Below, one piece after another: positions 22,473-33,944 of a stretch of DNA of 64,000 nucleotides (within the stretch, counting starts at the first letter, position 1; the number at the start of each line of letters is the position of its first letter). The notes beneath the pieces are model-generated. The model saw nothing but the letters and a program-made list of their open reading frames with translations, did no database searches and was not told where the DNA came from. Origin of the DNA: Porodaedalea pini. Lineage: Eukaryota > Basidiomycota > Agaricomycetes > Hymenochaetales > Hymenochaetaceae. The position numbers were made by a program, and so were the translations under genes. The stretch lies in the NCBI GenBank assembly GCA_002794775.1, contig NBAY01000002.1, forward strand, positions 2,480,001 to 2,544,000. Direction: 5' to 3'.

Positions 22473-23366
22473 TTACCCCCCCCTCAAGGTTGGGCGTCCC
22501 GACCAACCAAGATCGTGGTCATCTGGCTCAGTGTTGACGAAGAGTGGACAGAGTCGTTGGCGAGGAATGTCAAGTTTTCGAGGAGCGCTGGGGTGTTTCT
22601 GATAGAACTCAGCGATCGCCTCCTTTGCGTTCTCACCAAAGTCCATCTCAGGCTGCCAAGTCGGTTCGTTGTATCCGACCCACTTGACGAGGTACTGCAG
22701 TTTTCCTCGATGCAGACGTGAGTCGATGACCTCCTCGACCTCATATTCTTCCTCATTGTCGACAATCTCCGGTGGTGGCGGTGACTGCTGTTTCTGGCCT
22801 TCAAAGGCTGGTTCGATAGCGGGCTTTAGTAGAGCTTCGTTGAAGACGGGGTGGACCTTTTTCCATCGCTTTGGGAGCTTGAGCTTGTACGCACTTGCTC
22901 CCACTTTGTCGACAACGTCGAAGGGACCGTACCACTTGTCAGCAAGCTTCTTCGTTGGTGAGTCTGTACTGATGTTTTGTCCATCGAGGAAGACCTTGTC
23001 ACCAGCCTGGTACTCCACTGATGTTCCTGCCGTTCGGTCATGGTAGCGCTTCATGTCCTCTGCTGCCTTAACCAGGTTGTCCTTCGCAACGTGATGAGTC
23101 TCCTTGATGTGCTTCGTGAATTCTTCCGCTGACATGTTGGCAGAGGAAGTTCATACTGCGTCGAAGCTCATAGGGTGACGTCCGGTGTTCGCGTAGAAGG
23201 GAGACATCTTTGTCGCCGAGTGTTCATGGTTGTTGTATGCAAATTCTGCGAGGGGGAGCCAGTCCTTCCAGTCCGATTGTCGATGGTTAACGAAGAGCCT
23301 AAGGTACTGTTCGAGCTCTTGGTTAACGCATTCAGTCTGACCGTCCGTCTGTGGGTGATATGCCAT
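22473..23366 (-). pseudogene. Element A integrase C-terminal half and chromodomain
   Basis: From 23366 the minus strand reads [19 protein letters not shown], part of the integrase core end. A TGA (for CGA, between DAV and TSSANM) follows near 23150, then AEEFTKHIKETH, the WYGPFDVV GPY/F-like module, and a chromodomain (EYEVEEVIDSRLH, LQYLVKWVGYNEPTWQP). It ends RPTLRGG-stop at 22473-22475. Chromodomains of this class direct integration to methylated-histone heterochromatin. The N-terminal integrase half continues at 29656 beyond insertion B. Confidence 0.85.
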
Positions 23367-23372
23367 TGATGG

Positions 23373-23377
23373 GTTGC
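23373..23377. repeat. Gypsy B target-site duplication (GTTGC), left copy
   Basis: GTTGC here and at 29656-29660 flank element B. Confidence 0.85.
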
Positions 23378-23802
23378 TGTCAGAACTCGAACTTTCACCC
23401 TTTCTTTATTTCCCCTTTCCCTTTTCCTTTTCTTTTAACCGCTCCTTCTTATTATCTTTAATCATCTTTCCAATCACTTCCCACACTCCCTTCACATGAC
23501 CTTCATTCATTCCATTCCCGCTCGTTATGTAATGTTAGGTAATATAGTCTCACGGTCGTCACTATATAAGGTCTCAGGAATCGCATGAACTCCTTGTTCT
23601 GCTTTTCCTCTTACCTCCGTGACGACCTAGGTGAGACTCATCCCCCTTGTATTAGTTTAGACTTGTATTAATCCTCTTACCTCCGCGATGACCTAGCCTG
23701 AGTAATGTGTGTCCCGAGTCCCCGCTCGAGTATAGCACGTCCCAGACGACAGTCAGCAGAGACCTGCCCAGTCCGAGTCATCTCCCGGACTCCCGCCTAA
23801 CA
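23378..23802 (+). repeat. Element B 5' LTR
   Basis: 425 bp, TGTCAG...CTAACA. TATATAAG at 23563-23570 is a TATA box about 30 bp before the predicted transcript start near 23596. Relative to A it carries an extra ~67 bp near 23630-23697 that repeats the CTCTTACCTCCG...GACCTAG segment in tandem. Confidence 0.9.
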
Positions 23803-23803
23803 T

Positions 23804-23814
23804 AAAAGCAGAAC
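23804..23814 (+). other. Self-priming primer-binding site of element B
   Basis: AAAAGCAGAAC one base after the LTR is the exact reverse complement of GTTCTGCTTTT at 23596-23606, where transcription is predicted to start. This is the arrangement of Tf1 (11 complementary nucleotides). Element A has the same pair at 43840-43850 and 43982-43992. Confidence 0.75.
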
Positions 23815-24524
23815 CCCACCCAGGCTCATCCCCAGCGTATGTCGTCGCTGTCGACTCGCCCTCACTTGGTCTAGAGGAGCGCTCCCCTCAAAGGACCTGA
23901 CGTGTAAACCCCCTAAACGACAACCCTCAACCCTGCCTGGACATTTTCGGATGTTCGTGTATTACATAATCACTCCAACCGACCTTTCCCGACCCTGGCT
24001 CTCCGGATTAGCCTCTGGTGGAGCACGCACCTGATGTGGACGTGGGTGACCAGACGAGTACAAGCCTTGACGACAATCTCATTTGTGATCTCGCTCGGCT
24101 CCTACCGCCTCGTCATCAACTTCGCCGACGAACCCATTCAACATTGGCGTAACCCTGTATCCAACTCGCAGCCCATCCCTGTTCCCCCTCCGGTCTAGTC
24201 AAAATAGATCTCACAGAGGAACAACAGCGGGCGCTACCCTCATCGTCGTGGTTTGACCCTGACCGCGCTTCGTACGTCGTAACCAACAGCGAGAATGTCA
24301 CCCACGACCTCTGGTGGAGCGACATCAGACACGCTTGGTACTCGACTAACAAGCAAGCTCAGCGAGTTCGGTGGGCACCTAGAACTCAACGCACGCCATT
24401 ATCACCGACGGTCTCAACATCGTCGGTCATCCTCCCAAGCGAACCAGGAGGTTATTGTACACCCCGTAGAGACTCATCACCGCCGACACCTCCTGAACAC
24501 CTGTCCTGCACGCCCGCACTGACA

Positions 24525-25604
24525 ATGTCGACGTCTATGGGTTTCACTCAACAACAACAACGAGAGCTCGCGGCGTTAATTGCTGCGGCTTTCACTCAAC
24601 AAGTGGCGAATGCCCCCGCTACGCAAACCTCGAATGCTCCGCCCCCCAACATTGATGTCACCCGGCCATGCGAATTCGCTGGCAGTGACAATTACCTCGA
24701 CTTCAAGCACAAAGTTCTACTCTTCGTATCGGCGAACCCCACAAGGTACCCCTTGTCGTTGAGCAAGATCTACGTCGCGCTCTCCTATCTCAAGGGTGGC
24801 AACGCATCGACGTGGGCGCAGAATTACGTTCAGGAGTTCATGACGAATGGCATTGTGAGCTTCACGGATAGCTGGACAAGGTTCCAGGAACGACTGGATG
24901 CATCCTTCGATGACCCGAACAGAAAGGAGAAGGCGTTGAAGAAGTTCCGAGAAAAGATCCAGAAGGACCTCTCTGCTGATGAATTCTTCCAAGACCTCGA
25001 TGTAATCATCAAAGCAGCAGAGCTAACAGACAATGGTGTCATCTGCAATTGCCTAAAGCGCGCAATGAACATCGAGGTAGTCCGTGGAGTGCTAAGGTCA
25101 ATGCTGGTCCCAACAAAGTACGAAGACTGGAAAAAGAAGGCCGTCGAAATTGATCGTGGCAAACAGCAGATCCGCGCCATCCAACGAGGCCGTGCACTAC
25201 CCCCCACACGCCCACAGCAACAGCAGGCGCCGCCCATCCGTCGTCCGTTCGCAGCCCCCCACGTCGACAAGCGCGATGCGACTGGCATCACCTTTGGAGG
25301 TGCTGGTCAGCCAATGGACGTCTTGATGAACAAGGTGCAACGACGACGCGCGTGCTGGATTTGTGGCAGGCTGGACCACTTTAAGAGCAAGTGCCCACAG
25401 GGGAAGCCGATCATCCAGCGCATGCTGGAACTGATGGCGCCAGGTGAATGTCGTATCCTCGCCGACGAGCTCGGCGCAATGAAGGAATCGGCATTCGAGG
25501 AAGTCATAGACACTCAAAGGTCGACTGTGGAGGACTATGTGGAGGAAGAAGACAACAACGAAGAGGTTGTCGACTCACAGGGTTTTGCAAAGGGTCAGGC
25601 GTAG
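24525..25604 (+). CDS. Element B gag polyprotein
   Basis: An intact frame of 359 residues starting MSTSMGFTQQQQRELAALI. The central part has the retrotransposon gag domain (FKHKVLLFVSA, WAQNYVQEFM, FQERLDASFDDP). A zinc knuckle of CX2CX4HX4C type (CWICGRLDHFKSKC) and an acidic C-terminus follow. It forms the virus-like particle core and binds RNA in this family. The stop is TAG at 25602-25604. The only element-B frame without an internal stop. Confidence 0.85.
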   Translation: MSTSMGFTQQQQRELAALIAAAFTQQVANAPATQTSNAPPPNIDVTRPCEFAGSDNYLDFKHKVLLFVSANPTRYPLSLSKIYVALSYLKGGNASTWAQNYVQEFMTNGIVSFTDSWTRFQERLDASFDDPNRKEKALKKFREKIQKDLSADEFFQDLDVIIKAAELTDNGVICNCLKRAMNIEVVRGVLRSMLVPTKYEDWKKKAVEIDRGKQQIRAIQRGRALPPTRPQQQQAPPIRRPFAAPHVDKRDATGITFGGAGQPMDVLMNKVQRRRACWICGRLDHFKSKCPQGKPIIQRMLELMAPGECRILADELGAMKESAFEEVIDTQRSTVEDYVEEEDNNEEVVDSQGFAKGQA

Positions 25605-28600
25605 TCATCGGGGCAACTGACCGAGAAGAACAAGGGACTTCAAATCTGGATCCGCTAAAATATAACCAACCGTCTGTACAATACGTAGATGCAAATGACG
25701 TCGATGGTTTTTCCAATTACGAAGTCCCCACCAGTGTGAATAAAAATGAGGAGTACAAGCAGCTGTTCATGAGAGGAACTGGCGGACGCCAGCTGGACCT
25801 TCTCCTGAACGTCAGACAAAGAGTAGCGGGTGAAGTGAGAGAGGTGGATGCGCACGCCCTTGTGGACTCGGGGTGTACAGGATCGTGCATTGACGTGAGG
25901 TTCATAGAACGGTATGGGTTGGAGACGAAGCGTTACATCTGACCCCTCGCAGTACTCAATGCCGACGGCATGCACAATGAGGCTGGGTTGATCGAAGAAT
26001 ACGTCAAAGTTGAGCTCATGATCGGCCACCACAAGGAAAGGATTGTCCTTGCGGTAACGTCCCTAGCGTTGTCAAACATATTCCTAGGGTACGACTGGCT
26101 TCGACGTCATAACCCTGAGGTCGACTGGAAAACGGGTTCGATTGAATTCACTCACTGTCCAGAGGAATGTGCGATCGAGAGGGAGCCGGTGGAGGACCTA
26201 GGCAAGGTGAAGGAGGTGGTGGAACAGATGAGGAGGGTGAGTGAGACGCGAATGGACAAGGTGTCCTGGCCCGCATACCTCAATGACTACGCCGACGTTT
26301 TCAGTGAAAAAGGCTTCGAGAAGCTGCCGGAACACCGACCCTGGGATCATGTCATCGACTTGAAGCCCGACTTCAAACCGAGCGACTGTAAGATCTACCC
26401 ACTCACACCAACGGAGCAACAGTCACTCAAGGACTTCCTCGATGAAAACTTGAAGTCTGGTCGCATCCGACGATCGATATCGCCCATGGCATCACCTTTC
26501 TTCTTCATTAAGAAAGCCGACAAATCGCTATGCCCGATCCAGGATTACCGTAAGCTCAATGAGGGTACAATCAAGAACAAGTATCCCCTCCCTCTCATCG
26601 ACGAAATCGTCGACAAGGTCAAGAAAGCAAAGTACATCACTAAGCTTGACCTTCGCTGGGGGTACTACAATATCTGGATCCGCGAGGGTGACAAATGGAA
26701 AGCAGCATTTCGCATGAACATGGGCCTTTTCGAACCAACGGTCATGTTCTTTGGCCTTTGCAATGCACCGGCCACGTTCCAGGCTTTTGTCAACCACATC
26801 TTCAAGGACCTGATCTATGCTAACCTGATCATTGTATACCTCGACGACATCCTAATCCTCTCAGAAACCATCGAGGAGCATATCGACACATCGAGGCGCG
26901 TACTCCAGATCCTCTGAGAAAACGGCCTGTACCTGAAGCCAGAGAAGTGCGAATTCGATGCCAAAGTCGTCAAGTACCTCAGTCACATAATTGGCAACGG
27001 TGAGATCAGGGCTGACCCAGCGAAGACGGACGCGATTGCAAACTGGCCTGTCCCACGAAACCTCAAGGAGCTGCAACAGTTCCTCGGCATGGGAAACTGG
27101 CTGAGACGGTTTATTAAGGACTACAGCAAGGTGGTCCGACCGTTGACGTCGTTAACAGGCAAGAAGGACTGGGTATGGGAGACCGAACAGCAGGAAGCAT
27201 TCGAGGAGCTGAGACGACGTCTCTGCTCACCTCCAGTCCTAGCCATCGCCAACAACGAAGGTCCTTTCCGCGCGGAGGCGGACTCGTCAAACTTTGCACT
27301 CGGCGGCGTGTTGTTGCAGAAGCAGGAAGGAAAGTGGAGGGTGATCGCCTACAGATCAGAGGCACTCGAACCAGCAGAACGAAACTATGAGATCTACGAC
27401 AAGGAGATGCTCGCAATCATTTCAGCGCTCAAGGAGTGGCGGCAGTACCTCCTTGGCGCTCGCCACAAGATCGAAATCTGGTCCGACCATGCCAACCTCA
27501 CCTACTTCAGGTCAGCACAGAAGCTGAGCTATCGTCAAGCTCGCTGGCGAACTGAACTTGAAGAATTTGACTTCCACCTTGAACACAAGTCGGGGAAGAC
27601 GATGGGCAAGGCCGACTTGCTGTCACGCATGGCGGGCTATGATCAGGGCAAGGATGACAATGATGGCATCGTGTTCATCAAGGACAAGTGGCTGAACCAT
27701 GGGGTAGTGCAAACATCGTGCGACGAGATGGTGGAACGAGTGGGTGAAGCGCAGAGGGCGCAGGACGAGTCGGAGAGGCTGACGAACATGATGGAAGTTG
27801 ACGGGTTGTGGCGGATGAAAGGCAAAATATATGTTCTGTCGACAATGAAGGAGGCTGTGTTAAGAGAGTGCCACAACTCGGTACTGGCTGGTCATCTGGG
27901 AGCATCGAAGACAGTAGAGCTCGTCCGTCGCGATTTCTGGTGGGCGTCGATGTTCTCCGATGTCTGAACGTACGTCTGAGGATGCGACCGCTGTCAACGG
28001 ACGAAAGCCTTAAGAACGTCGAGGTTGAGGCCGCTTCATCCAAACACAGTCCCTGAAGGTCCTTGGGAAATTGTCACGGTCGACCTAATTGGAGAGCTCC
28101 CAGACTCTAAGGGACACAACGCGATCTGCATCTTTGTGGACAGGTTCTCAAAGCAGATGCATGCGATCCCGACAACGACGAAATTGTCAGCAGAAGGTAT
28201 GGCTCAGTTATACTGCGACCATGTCTTCTGTCTCCATGGCCTACCAAAGAAGATCATCCACGACCAAGGCACGCAGTTCGATGCGTCGATGATGAAGGAG
28301 TTGTACAATCTCCTGCACATCGAAGGCAACCCGTCAACCGCGTACCACCCACAAACAGATGGTCAGACGGAATGTGTCAACCAAGAGCTCGAACAGTATC
28401 TCCGACTCTTCGTTGACCATCAGCAATCAGACTGGAAAGACTGGCTCCCTCTCGCAGAGTTCGCTTACAATAACTGCGAACACTCGGCGACAAAAATGTC
28501 ACCCTTCTACACGAACACCGGACGTCACCCTAAGAGCTTCGACACCGTACGAACTTCCTCTGCCAACATGTTGGCGGAAGAATTTGCAAAGCACATCAAG

Positions 28601-29230
28601 GAGACTCATCGTGTAGCAAAGGACAATCTGGTCAAGGCGGCAGAGGACATGAAGCGCTACCACGACCGGACAGCAGGGGCTTCAGTGGAGTACAAGGCTG
28701 GAGACAAGATTTTCCTCGATGGGCGAAACATCAGCACAGACCCGCCGACGAAGAAGCTAGCGGACAAGTGGTATGGTCCCTTCGAGATCGTCGACAAGGT
28801 GGGAGCGAGCGCGTACAAGCTCAAGCTCCCAAAGCGATGGAAAAAGGTCCACCTGGTCTTCAATGAGGCCCTGCTGAAACCCGCAGTTGAACCATCCTTC
28901 GAAAGTCAGAAACAACAGCCGCCACCGCCACCTGACATCGTTGACAACGAGGAAGAGTACAAGATCGAGGAAGTCCTAGACTCGCGTCTACACTGAGGGA
29001 AGCTACAATACCTCATCAAGTGGGTTGGCTACAACGAACCAACATGGCAGCCCGAGATGGACTTTGGCGAGAACGCGAAGGAGGCGATCGCTGAATTCTA
29101 TCGAAAACACCCCGGTGCCCCTTGAAAACTCGAAATTCCTCGCCAACGACTTCGCCCACACTTCATCGACACCGAGCCAGACGACAGCGATCTTGGTTGG
29201 TTGGGACGCCCAACCTTGAGGGGGGGGTAA
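25605..29230 (+). pseudogene. Element B pol: protease, RT, RNase H, integrase, chromodomain, with stops
   Basis: After gag the frame reads NYEVPTSVNKN, then protease (ALVDSGCTGSCID). RT is next (FFFIKKADKS, YPLPLIDEIVDK, LDLRWGYYNIWI, and catalytic YLDDILIL), then RNase H (RAEADSSNFALGG, EMLAII, LTYFRSAQK, KADLLSR). The integrase has an HHCC-like start (ECHNSVLAGHLG, GCDRC), a catalytic D at TVDLIGELPDS, and D and E in the core ([22 protein letters not shown]). GPY/F and chromodomain complete it. TGA replaces CGA at 25940, 26915, 27965, 27977, 28994 and 29123. The product ends RPTLRGG-TAA at 29228-29230. Confidence 0.88.
29218..29227 (+). other. Polypurine tract of element B
   Basis: A G/A run (GAGGGGGGGG) followed by TAA and the 3' LTR start, the expected site for plus-strand priming. 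It overlaps the last pol codons. Confidence 0.75.
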
Positions 29231-29655
29231 TGTCAGAACTCGAACTTTCACCCTTTCTTTATTTCCCCTTTCCCTTTTCCTTTTCTTTTAACCGCTCCTT
29301 CTTATTATCTTTAATCATCTTTCCAATCACTTCCCACACTCCCTTCACATGACCTTCATTCGTTCCATTCCCGCTCGTTATGTAATGTTAGGTAATATAG
29401 TCTCACGGTCATCACTATATAAGGTCTCAGGAATCGCATGAACTCCTTGTTCTGCTTTTCCTCTTACCTCCGCGACGACCTAGGTGAGACTCATCCCCCT
29501 TGTATTAGTTTAGACTTGTATTAATCCTCTTACCTCTGTGACGACCTAGCCTGAGTAACGCATGTCCTGAGTCCCTGCTCGAGTATAGCACGTCCCAGAC
29601 GACAGTCAGCAGAGACCTGCCCAGTCCGAGTCGTCTCCCGGACTCCCACCTAACA
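29231..29655 (+). repeat. Element B 3' LTR
   Basis: 425 bp, pairs with 23378-23802 with transitions only. Confidence 0.9.
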
Positions 29656-32345
29656 GTTGCCTTTGATGTGTAGGAGTTTGTATAGCTCCTTCATCATTGA
29701 TGCGTTGAATTGCATGCCACGGTCATAGATGATCTTCTTCGGTAGGCCGTGGAGTCAGAAGATGTGGTCACGGTACAACTGAGCCATGCCTTCCGCTGAC
29801 AGCTTTGTCATCATCGGGATCATGTGCATCTGCTTCAAGAATCTGTCCACAATGATGCAGATCACATTGTGTCCCTTCGAGTCTGGGAGCTCTCCAATGA
29901 GATCGACTGTAACAATTTCCCAAGGACCCTCAGGGACTTTTTTTTGTTTGGCCTTGACCTTGATGCCCTCAGAGCCTTTGTTCATTGACAGCAATCACAC
30001 CCTCAGACATACGCTCAGATGTCAGAGAACATTGATGCCCACCAGAAATCTTGACGTACCAGTTCGACCATCTTTGATGCTCCTGGATGTCCTGCCAAGA
30101 CCGAGTCATGGTACTCTTGCAACACCAATTCCTTCATTGTTGACGGGACATATACCTTTCCCTTCATTCGCTGTAGCCCATCAACATCTGTCAGTCCCAT
30201 TGGCCTTTCCGACTCGTCCTGCGCCCTTTGCGCTTCACCCACTCTGTCCAACACCTCATCACACAATGTTCTCACCATTCCATGGTTCAGCCACTTCTCC
30301 TTGATGAACACGACACCGTCGTTGTCATCCTTGCCTTCGTCGTAGCCCGCCTTGTGCGATAGCAGGTCTGCCTTGCCCATCGTCTTCCCCAACTTGTGTT
30401 TGAGGTGGAAGTCGAATTCCTCGAGCTCTGTTCACCAGCAAGCTTGGCGATAGCTCAGCTTCTGCGCTGACCTGAAGTAGGTGAGGTTGGCATGGTCGGA
30501 CCAGATCTCGATCTTGTGATGGGCACCGAGAAGGTACTGTCTCCATTCCTTGAGTGCTGAAATGATCGCGAGCATCTCCTTGTTGTAGATCTCGTAGTTT
30601 CGTTCTGCCGGCAGGAGTGCTTCTGACCTGTAGGCAACTACCCTCCACTTGCCTTCCTGCTTCTGCAACAACATGCCTCCTAGCACAAAGTTTGATGAGT
30701 CTGCTTTGACGTGGAAAGGGCCCTCATCGTTCGTGATGGCTAGGACTGGAGGTGAGCAGAGATGTCGTCTCAGCTCCTTGAACCCTTCCTGCTGTTTGGT
30801 CTCCCATACCCAGTCCTTCTTGCCTGTCAGCAATGTCAACGGATGGACTACCTTGCTGTAGTCCTTGATAAACTGTCGTAGCCAGTTGCCCATGCCGAGG
30901 AACTGTTGAAGCTGTTTGATGTTTTGTGGGACGGGCCAGTCTGCAATCACTTCCGTCTTCGCTGGGTCTGCCCTGATTTTGCCATTACCAACAATGTGGC
31001 TGAGGTACTTTACCACCTTGGCATCGAACTCGCACTTCTCCGGTTTCAGGTACAGGCTGTTTTCTCGCAAGATCTGAAGGATGCGCCTCGACGTCTTGAT
31101 ATGTTCCTCAAGAGTTTGCGAGAGAATCAGTATGTCGTCAAGGTAGACAATGATCAAGTTGTCATAGATCAATCCCTTGAAGATGTAGTTGACAAAAGCC
31201 TGGAACGTCGCTGGTGCATTACAAAGACCAAAGAACATGACTGTCAGTTTGAAGAGACCCATGTTCGTGCGGAATGCTGCCTTCCACTCATCACCTTCAC
31301 GAATCTGGACGTTGTAGTATCTCCAGTGAAGGTCAAGCTTGGTGATGAACTTTGCCTTCTTGACCTTGTCAACAAGTTCGTCGATGAGGGGGAGAGGGTA
31401 CTTGTTCTTGATCGTCCCCTCATTAAGCTTCTGGTAGTCCTGAATCGGGCGTAAGGATTTGTCGGCCTTCTTGATGAAGAAAAAGAGGGATGCCATCAGT
31501 GAGATCAACTTTTGTATGTGGCCCGACTTCAAGTTTTCTTCGAGGAAGTCCTTCAGTGACTGCTGTTCCGTCGGTGTCAACAGATAGATCTTGCAGTTGC
31601 TAGGCTTGAAGTCGGGTTTCAAGTCGATGATGTGATCCCAGGGTCTATGTTCCAGCAGTTTCTCAAAGCCTTTTTTGCTGAAGACGTCGGTGAAGTCGTT
31701 GAGGTATGCGGGCCAGGATGCCTTGTCCATTCGCACCCCTCTCACCCTCCTCATCTCTTCCACAACCTCCTTCTCGATTACACACTCCTCTGGACAATGG
31801 GTGAATTCAATCGAACCCATTTTCCAGTCGACTTCTGGGTTGTGGCGTCAAAGCCAGTCATAGCCCAGGAAGATGTTTGACGACGCCAGGGATGTCACTG
31901 CAAGGACTATCCTTTCCTTGTGATGTCCAATCATTAACTTGACGTCAATGTATCTCTCGATCAGACCGGCCTCATTGTGCATGCCGTCCACATTGAGCAC
32001 CGCAAGGGGTCTGATGTAGTGCTTGGTTTCCAACCCATAGCGTTCGACAAACCTCACATCAATGCATGATCCTGTACACCCCGAATCCACGAGTGCATGT
32101 GCATCTACCTCCCTCGTCTCACCCTCCACGTTACATCTGACGTTCAGGAGGAGGTCCAGCTGGCGTCTGCCAGTTCCCCTCATGAACAGTTGCTCGTACT
32201 CGCTATTCTCGTTCACACCGGTGGGGACTTCATAATCAGGAAAACCATTGACGTCGTTTGCATCTACATATTGTACAGACGGTTGGTTATATTTTAGTGG
32301 ATCTCGATTCGAAGTTCCTTGTTCTTCTCGGTCAGTCACCCTGAT
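29656..32345 (-). pseudogene. Element A protease-RT-RNase H-integrase region
   Basis: Minus strand. Protease lies at 32339-31848 (ALVDSGCTGSCID). RT and RNase H run from 31820 to 30432 (FFFIKKADKSLRP, LDLHWRYYNV, catalytic YLDDILIL, VKADSSNFVLGG, ADLLSH). The integrase N-terminal and core start lie at 30392-29656 (PEGPWEIVTVDLIGELPDS, FLKQMHMI). TGA for CGA separates LGYDWL from RHNPEV (31847) and QACW from TELEEF. The core continues at 23377 beyond element B. Confidence 0.85.
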
Positions 32346-32371
32346 GGCTACGCCTGACCACTTGCAAAACC

Positions 32372-33445
32372 CTACGAGTCAACGACTTCTTTGTCATCTC
32401 CCTCTTCTTCCACGTAGTCCTCCACTGTCAACCTTCGAGTGTCTACGACTTCCTCAAATGCCGATTCCTTCATTGTGCCTAGCTCGTCGGCGAGGAGGAG
32501 ACATTTGCCAGGCACCATCATCTGCAGCATACGCTGCACGATTCCCTGTCCTTGTGGGCACTTGTCCTTGAAGTGACCCAGTTGGCTGCAGATCCAGCAC
32601 ATGCATCGGTGTTGCGCCTCATTCATCAAGATGTCCATCGGTTGGCCAGCACCTCCGAAGGTAACACCGGTTGCGTCATGCTTATCGACGTGCGGGGCCG
32701 CGACCGAACGGCGAGCTGGGGGCATCTGTTGTTGTTGCGGGTGTGGCGGAGTCGGGAACGCGCAGCCTCATTGGATGGCCCGGATCTGCTGTTTGCCTCG
32801 GTCGATCTCGATGGCCTTCTTCTTCCAGGTGTTGTATGTTGTCGGGACCGGCGTTGACCTCAACACCCCTCATACCACCTCGATGTTCATTGCTCGTTTC
32901 AGGCAGTCACAGATGATGCTGTCGTCCGTTAGACCTGCCCTCGTGATGACGACATCAAGATCCTGGAAGAACTCGTTGGCGGTGAGGTCCTTCTGGACCT
33001 TGGTTTGGAACTTCACTAGCGCCTTCTCCTTTCGGTTCGGGTCGTTGAATGAGGCGTCCAGGCGTTCCTGGAATCTCATCCAACTGTCGGTGAAAGTTAC
33101 AATGCCAGCTGTCGTTGACTCCTCCATGTAGTTCTGTGCCCACATCACCGCATTGCCTCCCTTTAAGTAGGAGAGAGCAATGTATATCTTACTCTCCGAC
33201 GTGGGGTATCAGCTTGGGTTTGTGGAGACGAAAAGGAGGATCTCGCGTTTGAAGTCTAGATAGTCATCGCCACCAGTGAATTCACGTGGCTGGGTGATGT
33301 CGATACTGGGGGTCGGGGGATTGGCTGCAGTGACCGGTGCTGGGGCGTTGTTTGCCTGATGGGTGAAGGTGCCTGCGATGATCGCTGCAATTTGCTCCAT
33401 CTGCTGCTGACTGAACCCTCCTGTAGACATTTCTGGTTCAGGCAT
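32372..33445 (-). pseudogene. Element A gag
   Basis: Starts MPEPEMSTGGFSQQQMEQIAAIIAG at 33445, in line with element B gag. It continues through ITQPREFTGGDDYLDFKRE, WAQNYMEESTT and FQERLDASFNDPN, a knuckle (CWICSQLGHFKDKC) and an acidic tail. Frame changes near 33150-33210 and around 32870 break it. Element C is inserted directly before this start codon. Confidence 0.8.
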
Positions 33446-33447
33446 CG

Positions 33448-33812
33448 TGTCATGGACACTTTTTAATTATTTTATTCTCTTACCATTTTCCCCTATCATA
33501 TCTTATCATATCTTATCCACTCATTACTAATCACACTTATTTTGACTTACTCATATCCATTATGCCCCTTTCCCACACTCTCATTATTTGCTGACTGATA
33601 CTATGACACTATTGTTCTATGAAGTTCCATGATGTTCTTTCATCTATCTTTATGTAGTAGCTGATTCCCAGGTCCATGCACAGCCTCTGCAAAGTATATA
33701 AGTAGGTAGTACTCCTGTACTTATCCCTTAGTTTTGACCTGGTCAATTCTACCTGGCTACGTCCAGAAGCTACCCTCTCACCTCTGCGCTGTGTCCGCTC
33801 CCCTGGCTCACT

Positions 33813-33862
<50 letters not shown>

Positions 33863-33928
33863 CTCTTCCTCTGACTGAGTTCCACATGACCTGGTTACCT
33901 CTTGCATACCTGTAGTCCATCGCTGACA
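33448..33928 (+). repeat. Element C 5' LTR with expanded CT repeat
   Basis: 481 bp, TGTCAT...CTGACA. TATATAAG at 33695-33702 sits about 30 bp before the predicted transcript start at 33727. A (CT)n tract near 33810-33855 is about 20 bp longer than in the 3' copy. Confidence 0.9.
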
Positions 33929-33930
33929 CA

Positions 33931-33944
33931 AGGTCAAAACTAAG
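33931..33944 (+). other. Self-priming primer-binding site of element C
   Basis: AGGTCAAAACTAAG is the exact reverse complement of CTTAGTTTTGACCT at 33727-33740, the predicted 5' end of the transcript. Fourteen nucleotides match. No complement to a tRNA 3' end (CCA-type TGG start) is visible here. Confidence 0.75.

Larger units (their letters stand above)
23378..29655 (+). mobile_element. Chromodomain Ty3/gypsy element B, complete structure
   Basis: 6278 bp with 425-bp LTRs at both ends, a GTTGC duplication, self-priming PBS, gag, pol and polypurine tract. It is inserted in the integrase of element A, in opposite orientation. It carries at least six internal TGA codons where relatives have CGA, so it is structurally whole but coding-dead. 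LTR copies differ by only a handful of transitions, many at CpG, so it is younger than A. Confidence 0.92.
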
